Shown: positions 1 through 8,728 of the stretch, in pieces
Position numbering within the stretch: the stretch's first letter is position 1
Layout of the letters: every line of letters begins with the position of its first letter
DNA from: Methanosarcina sp. ERenArc_MAG2
GTDB taxonomy: Archaea; Halobacteriota; Methanosarcinia; Methanosarcinales; Methanosarcinaceae
Length of the DNA stretch: 64,000 nucleotides
Reading direction: 5' to 3'
Assembly: GCA_023955635.1 (NCBI GenBank)
Contig: JAMXHR010000010.1
Span: forward strand, 744,001-808,000
Translations under genes and position numbers: made by a program
The notes under the pieces: generated by a model
Databases searched by the model: none
What the model was told of the DNA's origin: nothing
Seen by the model: only the letters and a program-made list of their open reading frames with translations

Positions 1-41
1 AAACTTTCTCAAAGTGAGTAGATTAGTTTACTCAAATTAGA

Positions 42-107
42 ATGAAATTTCTTGATTTTTTCAAAATTGAAGAAGATCCAGAAAAAATTAAAAAGACTCC
101 TAAATGA
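42..107 (+). CDS. possible N-terminal remnant of a gene, 21 codons
   Basis: A short frame begins with ATG and encodes MKFLDFFKIEEDPEKIKKTPK before a stop. The hydrophobic-then-acidic start looks like a real protein N-terminus (similar starts occur in small HEAT-repeat proteins), but nothing recognisable follows. It is convergent with the esterase and may be the stub of a truncated gene. I cannot assign a function. Confidence 0.2.
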   Translation: MKFLDFFKIEEDPEKIKKTPK

Positions 108-114
108 CGACTTG

Positions 115-1845
115 TCAATATCCGGTTTTAACCACAGGAGTCACCCCAATATCAAGATACTGGTCTTTCTCAGTGTTGTACTCCGGCCAGGTTACATTGA
201 TCCCTCCATTGGGGTTTCCAGTCTTAGCAAACCTGACCCAGAGGTCCATCATATAATCTGAGATCTCACTGCTGGTGGGATCCGGATTCCAATAGCTGGG
301 CCGGAACACAAAGTAGAGTTCGCTGGTATGGTATGCACCATTAGGCTGCCCGGGCAGGACATATGTGAACTTATACAGATACGTGCTCTGATTGAGATCG
401 GCCATGGACCTAGCAACAAACTTTGCTACCGAAGCAAAGTCGATATCTGTCGTGATCCTCTCCATTTGATGCTGTACTTCTTCCTTTGTACTTGCCGGGT
501 ACTTGGCTAGAATTTGGCTGGCGTTTTCCCCAAAGCTGTCCCGTATGAACTGCTCGTACTGAGAAACTGTCATATTTGTATTCGCAGCCAGTAAGGTGCC
601 TTCATCGGCATTGATCCCTATGATGAGCGGGACTGGATTCTCCCGCCCTTGCCTGAAGATTTCTTCAGGGGCCTCTGTGATCAGCCATCCATCAATAGTA
701 GGCTTGAAGCCAACATTGTGGAAACCCCAGAATGTGGAATTCAATATATATGGTGTTTCATTGACCAGATCAAAAGCACTTCTATTGCGCATCTGTTGAA
801 TCGCATCCTGCCCAGAATATCCGAGGCTTTCGGCAAATTTCAGGCCGTACTCTTCGGCTTCAGCTTTTGTATTATAAGCAGGTAATATTGGCCCTCTCTT
901 CCAGATGGGACCACTTTCTACGATGGCCTGGATGTAGAGCCCTCTGCTCTGCTGGGTAGCGAGTTGAGCGAGAATACTGGCCCCTCCTGCCGACTCCCCG
1001 AAGATCGTAACGCGGGTAGGGTCTCCTCCGAAGGCTTCTATGTTGTTCTGGGTCCACCTCAGGGCTGCCTCCTGGTCAAGGAGCGCGTAGTTGCCTGAAG
1101 TATTGTGAGGTGACTCCTTTGACAGTTGGGGATGTGCCATGAATCCAAGAACACCGACCCGATAATTAAGCGTGACAACGACGACGCCTTTCTTTGCAAG
1201 GGCACTTCCGTTATAGAGTGGAAGAGAGCTTGATCCCCGCACGTATGCCCCTCCGTAGATAAAGACCATCACAGGCAGTTTTTCTTTCGAATCCACTGCC
1301 GGCGTCCAGACGTTCAGGTACAGGCAGTCCTCGCTCATGTTCCCGGGGGACCATTCAGATCCAAAGGCAGGTGCAACTACCTGGGGACATGTCGGGCCCA
1401 ACTTATCCGCCTTTCGAATTCCTTCCCAGGGTTTTACAGCCTCAGGAGGTCTCCACCTCAGATCACCTGTAGGAGGGGCAGCATATGGAATTCCAAGATA
1501 TACCCGGAGTCCGCTTTCATTTATCCCTGAAATATATCCATTTTCTGTCTTTACAATTCCGGCCTCTGATTCGCTCTTTGTATCTTCAGCCATGCTTCCT
1601 CCCGTCATGAGATATAATCCGACAAATATCACACAAACAAGTAATCTGCATTTAAGTAATCTGCATTTTTTCATTTCTTTTGCTATGATCTTCTTAGAAA
1701 CAGATGATGTGAAGTCTTTCGTCCCCCACCGGCGCTTCACGCATTCTGGATCGGGACACGCCTTAAAGATGAGCTTTCGCAACGTATCGAAAATTCTTGT
1801 GATAACAAGCTCCTGCTCCCCAGTATTCGGATTCTTTTCTGTCAT
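115..1845 (-). CDS. type B carboxylesterase (para-nitrobenzyl esterase family) with AHSA1-like leader
   Basis: Secreted or membrane-anchored alpha/beta-hydrolase that should hydrolyse carboxyl esters. Seen: SEDCLYLNVWTP signature near residue 171, oxyanion-hole YGGA near 197, nucleophile elbow GESAGG with Ser285, NADEG acid region, and GAYHTSE histidine region near the C-terminus. A hydrophobic signal or anchor lies at about residues 66-84. Residues 10-47 do not belong to esterases: ITRIFDTLRKLIFKA...DPE...RRWG copies the start of AHSA1/SRPBCC proteins, so this looks like a fusion of a gene stub to the esterase. The 1845 start is chosen because AAAGGAGG lies 9 bases before the ATG; an internal ATG at 1674 would give a normal signal-peptide esterase but has only a weak ribosome site. 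Length from 1674 is 519 residues, usual for the family. Function is firm, start is less so. Confidence 0.88.
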   Translation of the reverse strand: MTEKNPNTGEQELVITRIFDTLRKLIFKACPDPECVKRRWGTKDFTSSVSKKIIAKEMKKCRLLKCRLLVCVIFVGLYLMTGGSMAEDTKSESEAGIVKTENGYISGINESGLRVYLGIPYAAPPTGDLRWRPPEAVKPWEGIRKADKLGPTCPQVVAPAFGSEWSPGNMSEDCLYLNVWTPAVDSKEKLPVMVFIYGGAYVRGSSSLPLYNGSALAKKGVVVVTLNYRVGVLGFMAHPQLSKESPHNTSGNYALLDQEAALRWTQNNIEAFGGDPTRVTIFGESAGGASILAQLATQQSRGLYIQAIVESGPIWKRGPILPAYNTKAEAEEYGLKFAESLGYSGQDAIQQMRNRSAFDLVNETPYILNSTFWGFHNVGFKPTIDGWLITEAPEEIFRQGRENPVPLIIGINADEGTLLAANTNMTVSQYEQFIRDSFGENASQILAKYPASTKEEVQHQMERITTDIDFASVAKFVARSMADLNQSTYLYKFTYVLPGQPNGAYHTSELYFVFRPSYWNPDPTSSEISDYMMDLWVRFAKTGNPNGGINVTWPEYNTEKDQYLDIGVTPVVKTGY

Positions 1846-2203
1846 TTATTGCTTGCCTCCTTTGTGTCAGGACAATAGTGAAGCAGAATAACCCCTGAGT
1901 TTAATGTTTTATTTTCATAAGTTTTAATTTCTGCATATCACTCCCTTTTTGATAAAGGAAGCATCCGCTTCTTGTGGTGTTCTAAAAATTCGAGTTGTAT
2001 AAAAATAAAATCTCTTCACATTTCATTTAAAAGACAAGTGACTATTTTTTATAATAACCAAATGAAAATAATCAGCATTAAATGTTGCAGAAAAATAAAT
2101 TAGGAGTAGAGGTAGCTGAATGATTACCTTTTTTGTTTTAATCTTTGGGATAACCATTAAAATTTTTCTGTCCTAACTTACATGTCTGCAGAGTCAGATA
2201 TTT
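1846..2203. other. AT-rich intergenic stretch
   Basis: No open frame or RNA recognised. It holds the upstream region of the esterase and ends at the TATATTAC target duplication of the IS1-type element. Confidence 0.5.
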
Positions 2204-2252
2204 TATATTACGGCATTGTTAACTAAATATAGTTAACTCATTATTTCTATAT

Positions 2253-2371
2253 TAGGACTTACGCACTTGAAGTACCAAATCAACTGCAGTAGGCTTACAA
2301 CTTCCTGAAATTCAAATTTTAAATCTGATGGTTACTGTGCTTGATTTTGAATCTGAAGTGCGTAAGTCCTA
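2253..2371. repeat. 119-bp MITE, copy 1 (TAGGACTTACGCACTT ends)
   Basis: Perfect inverted ends TAGGACTTACGCACTT; flanked by TATAT at 2248-2252 and 2372-2376. Comparison with the unbroken IS1 copy 2 shows the exact empty site. A copy of identical length and about 97 percent identity lies at 29604-29722. The ends match those of the IS4/IS701-like element at 55346-56484, which probably mobilises it. Confidence 0.9.
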
Positions 2372-3027
2372 TATATTTCATTAAGAGAATAACTGAGTAC
2401 TTTAGCATTTCAAGACTCTTAGTATAACACTTTGTCTTTCTTCTCAATCTTGCCAGAAAGTGCCTAACTATGCTGTTATACCCTTCAACAGTGTACGTTT
2501 CTGCTTTGGATTGAGTATGAATTTTATCTGGAACGAACTCTGCATATGCCCTCCAGTGATCAGTCATCACTTTTTCAATCTCTTTTTCCTTTAACTTTTC
2601 CCAGAGTTTTTGTCCAGTTTCTGTCCCTCTGCTACCAAAAGAGCAGTTGATGAACTTTTTCCCAACTCTATCAACAGCAATCCAGATCCAGCAATATTTT
2701 TTTGTTACCGATGTAAGTGTGCATCTCATCCATTTCAACAATAGATATCTCATTTTCGCTTTTTAGTTCTTCTAACTCCTGACCAAATTTCTTTATCCAT
2801 TTTTGGATAGAAACATGACTTACCCCCAAAAAACGCCCTATTGACCGAAATCCCAATCCTTCAAGATAGAGTTGTAAAGCCTGTCTCTTAACAGATGCGG
2901 AACTAGCAGTTGATTTTAGCTCTACTGAATAATTATATCCACAATCAGAGCATTTGTAGCGTTGACGGCCATTAACTTTACCATTCTTATTATGATCGAG
3001 ACTCTTACATCTTGGGCAGTTCATCAA
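2319..3027 (-). pseudogene. IS1-type transposase, two overlapping frames, 3' end broken
   Basis: Upstream frame (3027-2671) has a zinc ribbon (CPRCKS...CSDCGYN) and helix-turn-helix, ending in the catalytic-type stretch EMDEMHTYIG; the downstream frame (to 2319) carries the rest of the catalytic core (WIWIAVDRVG, DHWRAYAEFVP, VEGYNSIVRHFLARLRRK). The two join at a run of seven A, where reading must move one base forward (or two back). The normal C-terminus (compare copy 2) is replaced by sequence read from the inserted MITE. The element may therefore be inactive. Confidence 0.85.
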
Positions 3028-3082
3028 GAGATATAAGTTCTCATAATATATATCAGTATTTAGGTACCAATGCCTATATTAC

Positions 3083-3391
3083 AAGTAAACTTGAAATTTA
3101 AGTTAAAGTATATTTTTGTCATACAGTTGTAAAGTTAAATGCATTGTTTGAAGCTGTTTTTGAGACTTAATTAAATTTATAAATTCTCAGCAAATATGTG
3201 AAATTTACTTTCACTCATACAATTTGAAGAGGATACAAAGAATAGGACAAAATTAGATCAAGATTAGATCAAGAACAATTTTTTGGGATAGTTATTCCAG
3301 AAATGAACCTAAAACTCAAAGTTTACTTCTTGAATATTGTACTTGAAATAATAACTCACGGTCCTGACTATGAAAGCAATCCTGAAAATTC
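3083..3391. repeat. intergenic region with diverged ~115-bp repeat
   Basis: Bases about 3127-3240 resemble 15310-15420 (shared blocks such as ACTTAATTAAATT and ATACAATTTGAA). The 3' edge AATTTGAAGAGGATAC matches the terminal repeat of the IS66-type remnant at 12949-15046, so this may be the stub of an IS66-type end. No gene seen. Confidence 0.4.
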
Positions 3392-3604
3392 CTAATGATT
3401 AAGAGTAAATTGTCTTTTGGGATAAGCCCTAAAAAAGAATATAAGGAAAAGACTGACGACCTTCTCAATGATACCTACAAATCCACCTAAAACCAAAAGA
3501 AGTTCCTGAACCCCGATAAACGCCTGAAAGATAATCGTTGGTATCACACATTTCATGAGTAGACTTTCTATTATTATGGTCCCACCAGGATATGAAAACA
3601 CCAC
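3392..3604 (-). CDS. possible small membrane protein
   Basis: A 70-residue frame with a GTG start, preceded by CTTGGA. Two hydrophobic stretches (about residues 8-30 and 33-60) could span the membrane. No family recognised, and the surroundings are IS debris, so it may equally be a chance frame. Confidence 0.25.
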   Translation of the reverse strand: MVFSYPGGTIIIESLLMKCVIPTIIFQAFIGVQELLLVLGGFVGIIEKVVSLFLIFFFRAYPKRQFTLNH

Positions 3605-3821
3605 TCCAAGTTAAACCCCTTTCATTTTCAATATATCAGTTCAGAATTGTGCTGAGGGGATTTATATAGAAATATGGGGCTACATATGTGTATTTAGTTC
3701 TACTATAGGTATTGTCAAAACATCTATATAACTGAAGACTAATCTCATTAGTAATTGAGAACTATTGTAGGCAAATTCAAAATCCTTAACTGTTTCGGAT
3801 AAATTAAAACGGGGAATCCTT

Positions 3822-4474
3822 ATGCTTCAAAAAGGAAAAATAAAAGGTTTAGTCTTTGACTGTTATAAAACTCTCATTGATATCAAGACTGATGAAGATA
3901 GCAGGGAAACAAATGAAAGGGTAAGCAAGTGGTTGATCTACCAAGGAGTAAGGATCGAACCTGACAGACTCAGAGAAGAATATAGATGGAAAGTCATAGG
4001 CAGGCTGGGCAATTCAGGTCAGCGGCACCCGGATATCCGTATAGAAGAGATTTTTGCCGAGATCTGTGCCGAAAACGCTTTTATGGATATCGATCCCTAC
4101 TGGCTTGGAATTGAAACTGCCAAAGTATTCAGGACTGCGTCTTTAAAAAAACTGGAAGCCTATCCTCAGAGCCTGCGCCTACTCGAAAAATATAGGAATG
4201 TCCCTAAATGCATTGTCTCCAATGCTCAGAGAGTTTTACGGAACAGGAGCTTCGCTTCCTGGGATTATATGACCGCTTTAATTTCGTAATCATGTCTTCT
4301 GACCATTGTATAAAGAAACCTGACACTAGACTCTTCAGGATGGCCCTCGACCGTCTTGGGCTTGAGCCCTGGGAAGTGCTCTCCATTGGAGATACACCAG
4401 AAAACGATATATATCCGCCTCAAAGCCTCGGGATGAATGCGATGCATATCCGGGATGCCTGGAGATATGGATAA
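3822..4474 (+). CDS. HAD-superfamily hydrolase, one-base frameshift
   Basis: Probable phosphatase of the haloacid dehalogenase fold. Seen: motif I VFDCYKTLID (nucleophile Asp near residue 15), motif II IVSNAQ, motif III lysine in KKPDTRLF, motif IV GDTPENDI. Reading starts at 3822, and after IVSNAQRV it must move frame at the T run 4234-4237 to continue FTEQELRFLGLYDRF...; adding one T gives a seamless 217-residue protein. The ribosome site GGGGAA lies just upstream of the ATG. The fault looks like a missing base rather than decay, since both halves are well conserved. Substrate is unknown. Confidence 0.82.
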
Positions 4475-4675
4475 TCTTCACACGTGCATGATTAATGTTT
4501 TTGCTGCGTAGTAAACTTCTCAAAATCAATTCCAAGAGGCTGAAAACGAATAAAAATATATCAAGCCACTCAGTTCAAATTAATGGAGATTCTTTGTTTC
4601 AGAGGATTTCTACAGAGCCATATGAACATAGAAAAAGAGATTCTAAGATCATTAGGATTTGGGAGAGAAGTTGCG

Positions 4676-4822
4676 ATGGTTGAAGAGTGCAGATGTCCAT
4701 TATGTGCGGATAAAGTAGACGAAGACGAATTCAGAACCGAAGTGTTTATTAGGGAATTCGAGAGCTCCGGGCTGTGTCAAGGATGTCAGGACATGGTTTT
4801 TGGATATAGAGTAGCATGGTGA
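4676..4822 (+). CDS. small zinc-ribbon protein, 48 residues
   Basis: Two cysteine pairs, CRCPLC and CQGCQDMVFG, about 25 residues apart form a likely zinc or iron site; the acidic EDEFR and SGLCQ spacing is seen in many small phage and archaeal zinc-ribbon proteins. The ATG at 4676 is chosen because GGGAGAG stands 8 bases upstream; in-frame ATGs at 4622 and 4583 would lengthen it by 18 or 31 residues. Function unknown. Confidence 0.6.
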   Translation: MVEECRCPLCADKVDEDEFRTEVFIREFESSGLCQGCQDMVFGYRVAW

Positions 4823-5063
4823 CAGGTCAATTGCATGATTAAAGTATTGGAAATCCCTGCTTTTAAAAGGTGATAAGCATGGATCTTGATTTTACCTCTG
4901 AGGTTTTTCTTCGCATGAATTTTTCAAATATTTTTCCTCTAATTTCTCGATTTAATTCTTCTTTCTGACTTTTCGTATTCATTATTCTTTGATTTTAAAG
5001 ATAGATTCCGCTATCCTTAAAATACTCCTTTTTCCAATATTCTTAATTGATGGAGATTATAAC

Positions 5064-5186
5064 TCGGACTTACGCAGTTGAACTGAGATTTCAACAGTAT
5101 TGTATTAAACATTCAACTGTCTAAGACATGAATTTAACCATAAAGGCTATTGTGTTTGATTTCGTGTCTCAAGTGCGTAAGTCATA
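5064..5186. repeat. diverged MITE related to the 119-bp family
   Basis: Ends TCGGACTTACGCAGTTGAA and, inverted, TATGACTTACGCACTTGA; about 123 bp. The interior differs from the two 119-bp copies, so this is an old or separate subfamily with the same transposase end signature. Confidence 0.6.
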
Positions 5187-5295
5187 TCATATATATTAAT
5201 GATGTCATGGCTAACATTTTATAATTTTTGATTTAAATTCAATTTCAAATGTTCTGAAAAAAACGATATCAATAGAATAATTGAATGGATTTTTA

Positions 5296-5318
5296 TGTCG
5301 ACCTGCCGAAAGCAGGAT
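5296..5318. repeat. hairpin repeat CCTGC-CGAAA-GCAGG, copy 1
   Basis: A 23-bp sequence around the perfect hairpin CCTGCCGAAAGCAGG recurs exactly, inverted, at 24795-24817. Flanks differ. Small terminal hairpins like this are typical of IS200/IS605-type ends, but no TnpA or TnpB is nearby. Confidence 0.45.
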
Positions 5319-5800
5319 CAGGGTTCCGTTTTTCGTCTTCTGGAGTGCCATTCTACTAATATAATCATTATGCCAATGAACTAGAAGTTATTATGTTTCA
5401 CTAACAATATACTAATAAAGAACATTATATGTTAAAAATATTATATAGAATGAGTTCATGGTATAACCTGCGTTCTCATCTCTTTAAAACTCCACTACCA
5501 ACACCTACTCCACAAGGATCTGAGTATATAAATAAAAGGATTAAAAATTAAGACATAATCCGGAATTATATTTCAAACCTCTTTTCAGATTAAGAAACTG
5601 AGCATTTTAAATGTCTTTAAATAAATCCAGAATTTTTAGATGAGAACGTAACCTTCCTTTAAGCAAAAATTTATTTAGAGTTATATTTATCTGGATTTAT
5701 ACTTATCTAATTTTTATTTATAGCTTCGCAACAGAGATTGAGATTAAAAACTATAGCCATCACATAAATTATTTACATTTATAAAATCATATCTATATTT

Positions 5801-6677
5801 ATGGAGAGACCACAAAAATATCATATTAAAAAAAGATTTCTCTTGATAAACTTGATTGGCATATAAAAATCGAACAGAACGCTAAAATTCAACAGAAGTT
5901 ATACTTTGTTCGGTTTAGATATTTGGGAGATTCTATAGAAGAAGCAACTTCCAGATTGGGAATAACTAAAAGAATAGGTTATGATTGGCAAAATAGATGG
6001 AATGAAAAGGGTTATGAAGGGTTACTTCCAAAATCTGGTTCAGGCAGACCATCAAAATTAAGTGACGAAGATCTGTTTGAACTGAAGACAATATTGGAAA
6101 GTAAAGGCTTTTGGACTGCTGACGAAGTTAAAAATTTGGTGAAAGATAAATTTGACATCGATTATTGCTCAAATTCAATCAGAAACTTATTAAGAAAAAT
6201 TTGTAAGAAATATAATGTTCGTTATTGTTTAGACAATAGAAGCCCTGAAAACGCAGAGGAAATTTTAAAAAAAACCTGGAAAAATAAATAAAAGAAAACA
6301 CATCACCTCATAAGAATTATGCTATAGGTTTCCTTGATAAATCGTCGCCACAAACAGCACCAGACACTTCAAGATTGTGGTCATTTTTAAGAAAACCTAA
6401 AAATTCAAAAATACAGAGGATGAAAGCAAATGCGCACGCTTTCTGTGCTCTAAATAATAACAAAGTCATAGATTTTAAAGATCGTTCTAAGGCAAAAGAT
6501 GTTGTGTATTTTGTTCTAAAAATTCACAATGAAAGTGAATATGATTAATAGTTGTACTACAATAGTGTAAAGAAAAACATATTAAAATAATTCAGTAAAT
6601 CAATTGCGATACGAAGAGAATTGATCAGAGATAAATATATCGAGTTAGCTAAATCGAAATCTTTTGCTAAAAATTAG
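5801..6677 (+). pseudogene. decayed IS630-family transposase
   Basis: Reading begins MERPQKYHIKK at 5801, shifts frame near 5836, then continues SLDKLDWHIKIEQN...GDSIEEATSRLGITKR, a helix-turn-helix followed by WNEKGYEGLLPKSGSGRPSKL and a winged-helix region. After a stop near 6289, catalytic-domain remnants follow (YAIGFLDKSSPQTAPDTSRLWSF, ANAHAFCALNNNKVIDFKDRSK) and finally ELAKSKSFAKN before a stop. Several frameshifts and losses, so inactive. Confidence 0.8.
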
Positions 6678-6808
6678 ATGAGAACATTTGATGAACAAAT
6701 AAAAAAATGTAATTAATTGCTGAGTGAACTATAGAAATCTCAGAAAAATAAGATATAAGTTTCGAATTTCAAAGTGCAGATAGGCTTTCATAGATATTTT
6801 TGCCTTAC

Positions 6809-8287
6809 TTACTTTATCCTCTTTTGTCCCTCTTTTGTTTCTTCCTTTGTTTCTTCCTTTGCTCTTTCCTCCATTTTAATTATCCCTTCGGCTGCCATAA
6901 TCCCTGTAGCGGCAGCGTTGACTATATCCCTTGAAAGCCCTGCCCCATCTCCTGCCGCAAAGAGATTTTTGATGCTGGTTTCCATTTGCCTGTTGACTTT
7001 CAGGTGCATTGCATAGAATTTGACCTCAGGGGCGTACAATAAAGTAGAATCTGAAGTAACGCCTGGAATGATCTTGTTTAAGACCTCAAGCCCTTCGATT
7101 ATGTCCATAACTATCCTATGAGGCAGTGCCATTGAGATGTCGCCGGGTGTAACATCTTTGAGCGTATTTACAACAAGGTTTTTAGCAATGCGTTCTTTCG
7201 TAGAACGGCGGCCGCGTCTCAAATCTCCCATGCGCTGCAGAACAGGCTTTCCCCCTCCTATAGTGGTTGCGAGCTTTGCAATTGAACGGGCATATTTGGT
7301 GGTGTTTTCCATGGGCTCGGTAAGCTCGATTCGAACAAGAAAGGCGAAATTGGTATTTTCGGATTCCGTGTTTGCCATGGAATGACCGTTGGTCGCTATA
7401 AAGCCTTCATACTCCTCCTTTACAACAAAACCGCGCATATTTGTGCAGAAAGTTCGCACGAAATCGTCATAACGTTGGCTCTGGATATGGAACTTGGGGT
7501 CGCGGTTGATTTTTGTCACGGGGTCCATAACGATTGCAGGGACTTCTACCCTTACCCCTATGTCAATTCCGCCGTACCTTGCTTCTATTCCGTGTTTTTC
7601 AATCATATCCGAAACCCAATTGCAGCCCCGTCTCCCTGGAGACAGCAGCACATAGCCGGCACGGACTGCCCTCCCGCCAAAGAGTATAATACCTCTGGAG
7701 GTTCCTTCTTCTATCAGCAGGTCCTTTACCTCGGTTTCAAGTAGGAAATCCACACCTTTATTAACAAGGTCCTGTTTGAAGCGTCCTATAACTGCAGGAG
7801 CGTTATCCGAACCTATATGCCGCTGCTTAATTTCAATGAAGCGGGCTCCGACGGCTGCAGCCCTCCGTTTCAGATCTTCGATGGCCGGGCCTTCTGTAAG
7901 CAGAGCTCCTTGAGGTGCCCCGAATTTCATGAATACCTTATCCACTCTTTCCACGAGCTCCCAGGCTTCGGTCTGGTCTCCTGTCAAAGCTGCCAGGTCT
8001 CCTCCAATATCAGGCCGCAAGTTTAATGTTCCGTCCGAAAAAGTCCCGCAGCCTCCTACCCCGCACATAATATCGCAGGGCTTGCAGTGCATGCAGTAAG
8101 TCTGGGTTTTCATTGGGCACAGGCGTTTCTCGATATCCTTTCCCATGTCCACAATAAGGATTTTAAGCAGCCGATCCTCAGCAAGCTCGTAGGCTGCAAA
8201 CATTCCTGCGGGTCCTGCTCCTATAATTATGACATCATAGTCCGAATTTATCTCCCCTCTCTCCGAAAATTTATCTTTATTATCCAT
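6809..8287 (-). CDS. FAD-dependent oxidoreductase (COG2509-type dehydrogenase)
   Basis: A 492-residue flavoprotein of unknown substrate. Seen: N-terminal dinucleotide-binding motif VIIIGAGPAGMFAAYELAE (about residues 20-38), a cysteine-rich block CMHCKPCDIMCGVGGCG (about 65-81) typical of the family and possibly binding a metal or cluster, and a C-terminal FAD motif NLFAAGDGAGLSRDIVNAAATG. The glutamate/lysine-rich tail is odd but short. Ribosome site AAAGGT lies upstream of the ATG. It stands alone, with IS debris on both sides, so context says little about its role. Confidence 0.85.
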   Translation of the reverse strand: MDNKDKFSERGEINSDYDVIIIGAGPAGMFAAYELAEDRLLKILIVDMGKDIEKRLCPMKTQTYCMHCKPCDIMCGVGGCGTFSDGTLNLRPDIGGDLAALTGDQTEAWELVERVDKVFMKFGAPQGALLTEGPAIEDLKRRAAAVGARFIEIKQRHIGSDNAPAVIGRFKQDLVNKGVDFLLETEVKDLLIEEGTSRGIILFGGRAVRAGYVLLSPGRRGCNWVSDMIEKHGIEARYGGIDIGVRVEVPAIVMDPVTKINRDPKFHIQSQRYDDFVRTFCTNMRGFVVKEEYEGFIATNGHSMANTESENTNFAFLVRIELTEPMENTTKYARSIAKLATTIGGGKPVLQRMGDLRRGRRSTKERIAKNLVVNTLKDVTPGDISMALPHRIVMDIIEGLEVLNKIIPGVTSDSTLLYAPEVKFYAMHLKVNRQMETSIKNLFAAGDGAGLSRDIVNAAATGIMAAEGIIKMEERAKEETKEETKEGQKRIK

Positions 8288-8728
8288 GTGTAGTACCTTT
8301 TATAATTTCTGTAATCACTTGAATAATCTGAAATTTCCACTCTTAAGAATCTCCAGTTTCAGAATTTCCATATTCAGGAATTGAAATCTCTGAAAGCTGT
8401 AAACAATTTTGAAAAAATCTGTTCAAAAATCCCGTTTTAAACCTTTAAATTTCAAATAAAACGCTTAATTGGCCCCTAATGTATAGATGTCCCTAATCAA
8501 AGGAAACTGGAAAACATAAGTTATGAAAGGTAAACAAAAGCCTGCGACAGAGGTACTCTTAGCAAACAATTCTTCCACTCAAACAATTCTTCCCTTCAAG
8601 CAATTTTCCCCTACTATAATCAGGTATGAAACTGTCCGTATAAAAAACTTCCATTTCGTTTAAAATATAACTTGAAATAAATGTATATTTGGGCCAAGTA
8701 CCAGATTAGAGAATTTAAGGTATGAAAT
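8288..8728. other. intergenic stretch up to the IS1634-type element
   Basis: Presumed promoter of the flavoprotein and repeated CAGAATTTCCA-type segments near 8340-8390. No gene recognised. The last bases before the IS (8723-8728, TGAAAT) do not match the flank on the other side. Confidence 0.4.

Larger units (their letters stand above)
2212..3074 (-). mobile_element. IS1-family element, copy 1, interrupted by a MITE
   Basis: Imperfect terminal inverted repeats GGCATTGGTACCTAAATA (3074 side) and GGCATTGTTAACTAAATA (2212 side) bound the element. An exact 8-bp target duplication TATATTAC flanks it at 2204-2211 and 3075-3082, the size expected of IS1 family elements. A second copy lies at 13893-14631. 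Without the 119-bp MITE and its 5-bp duplication the element is 739 bp, the same as copy 2. Confidence 0.92.
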
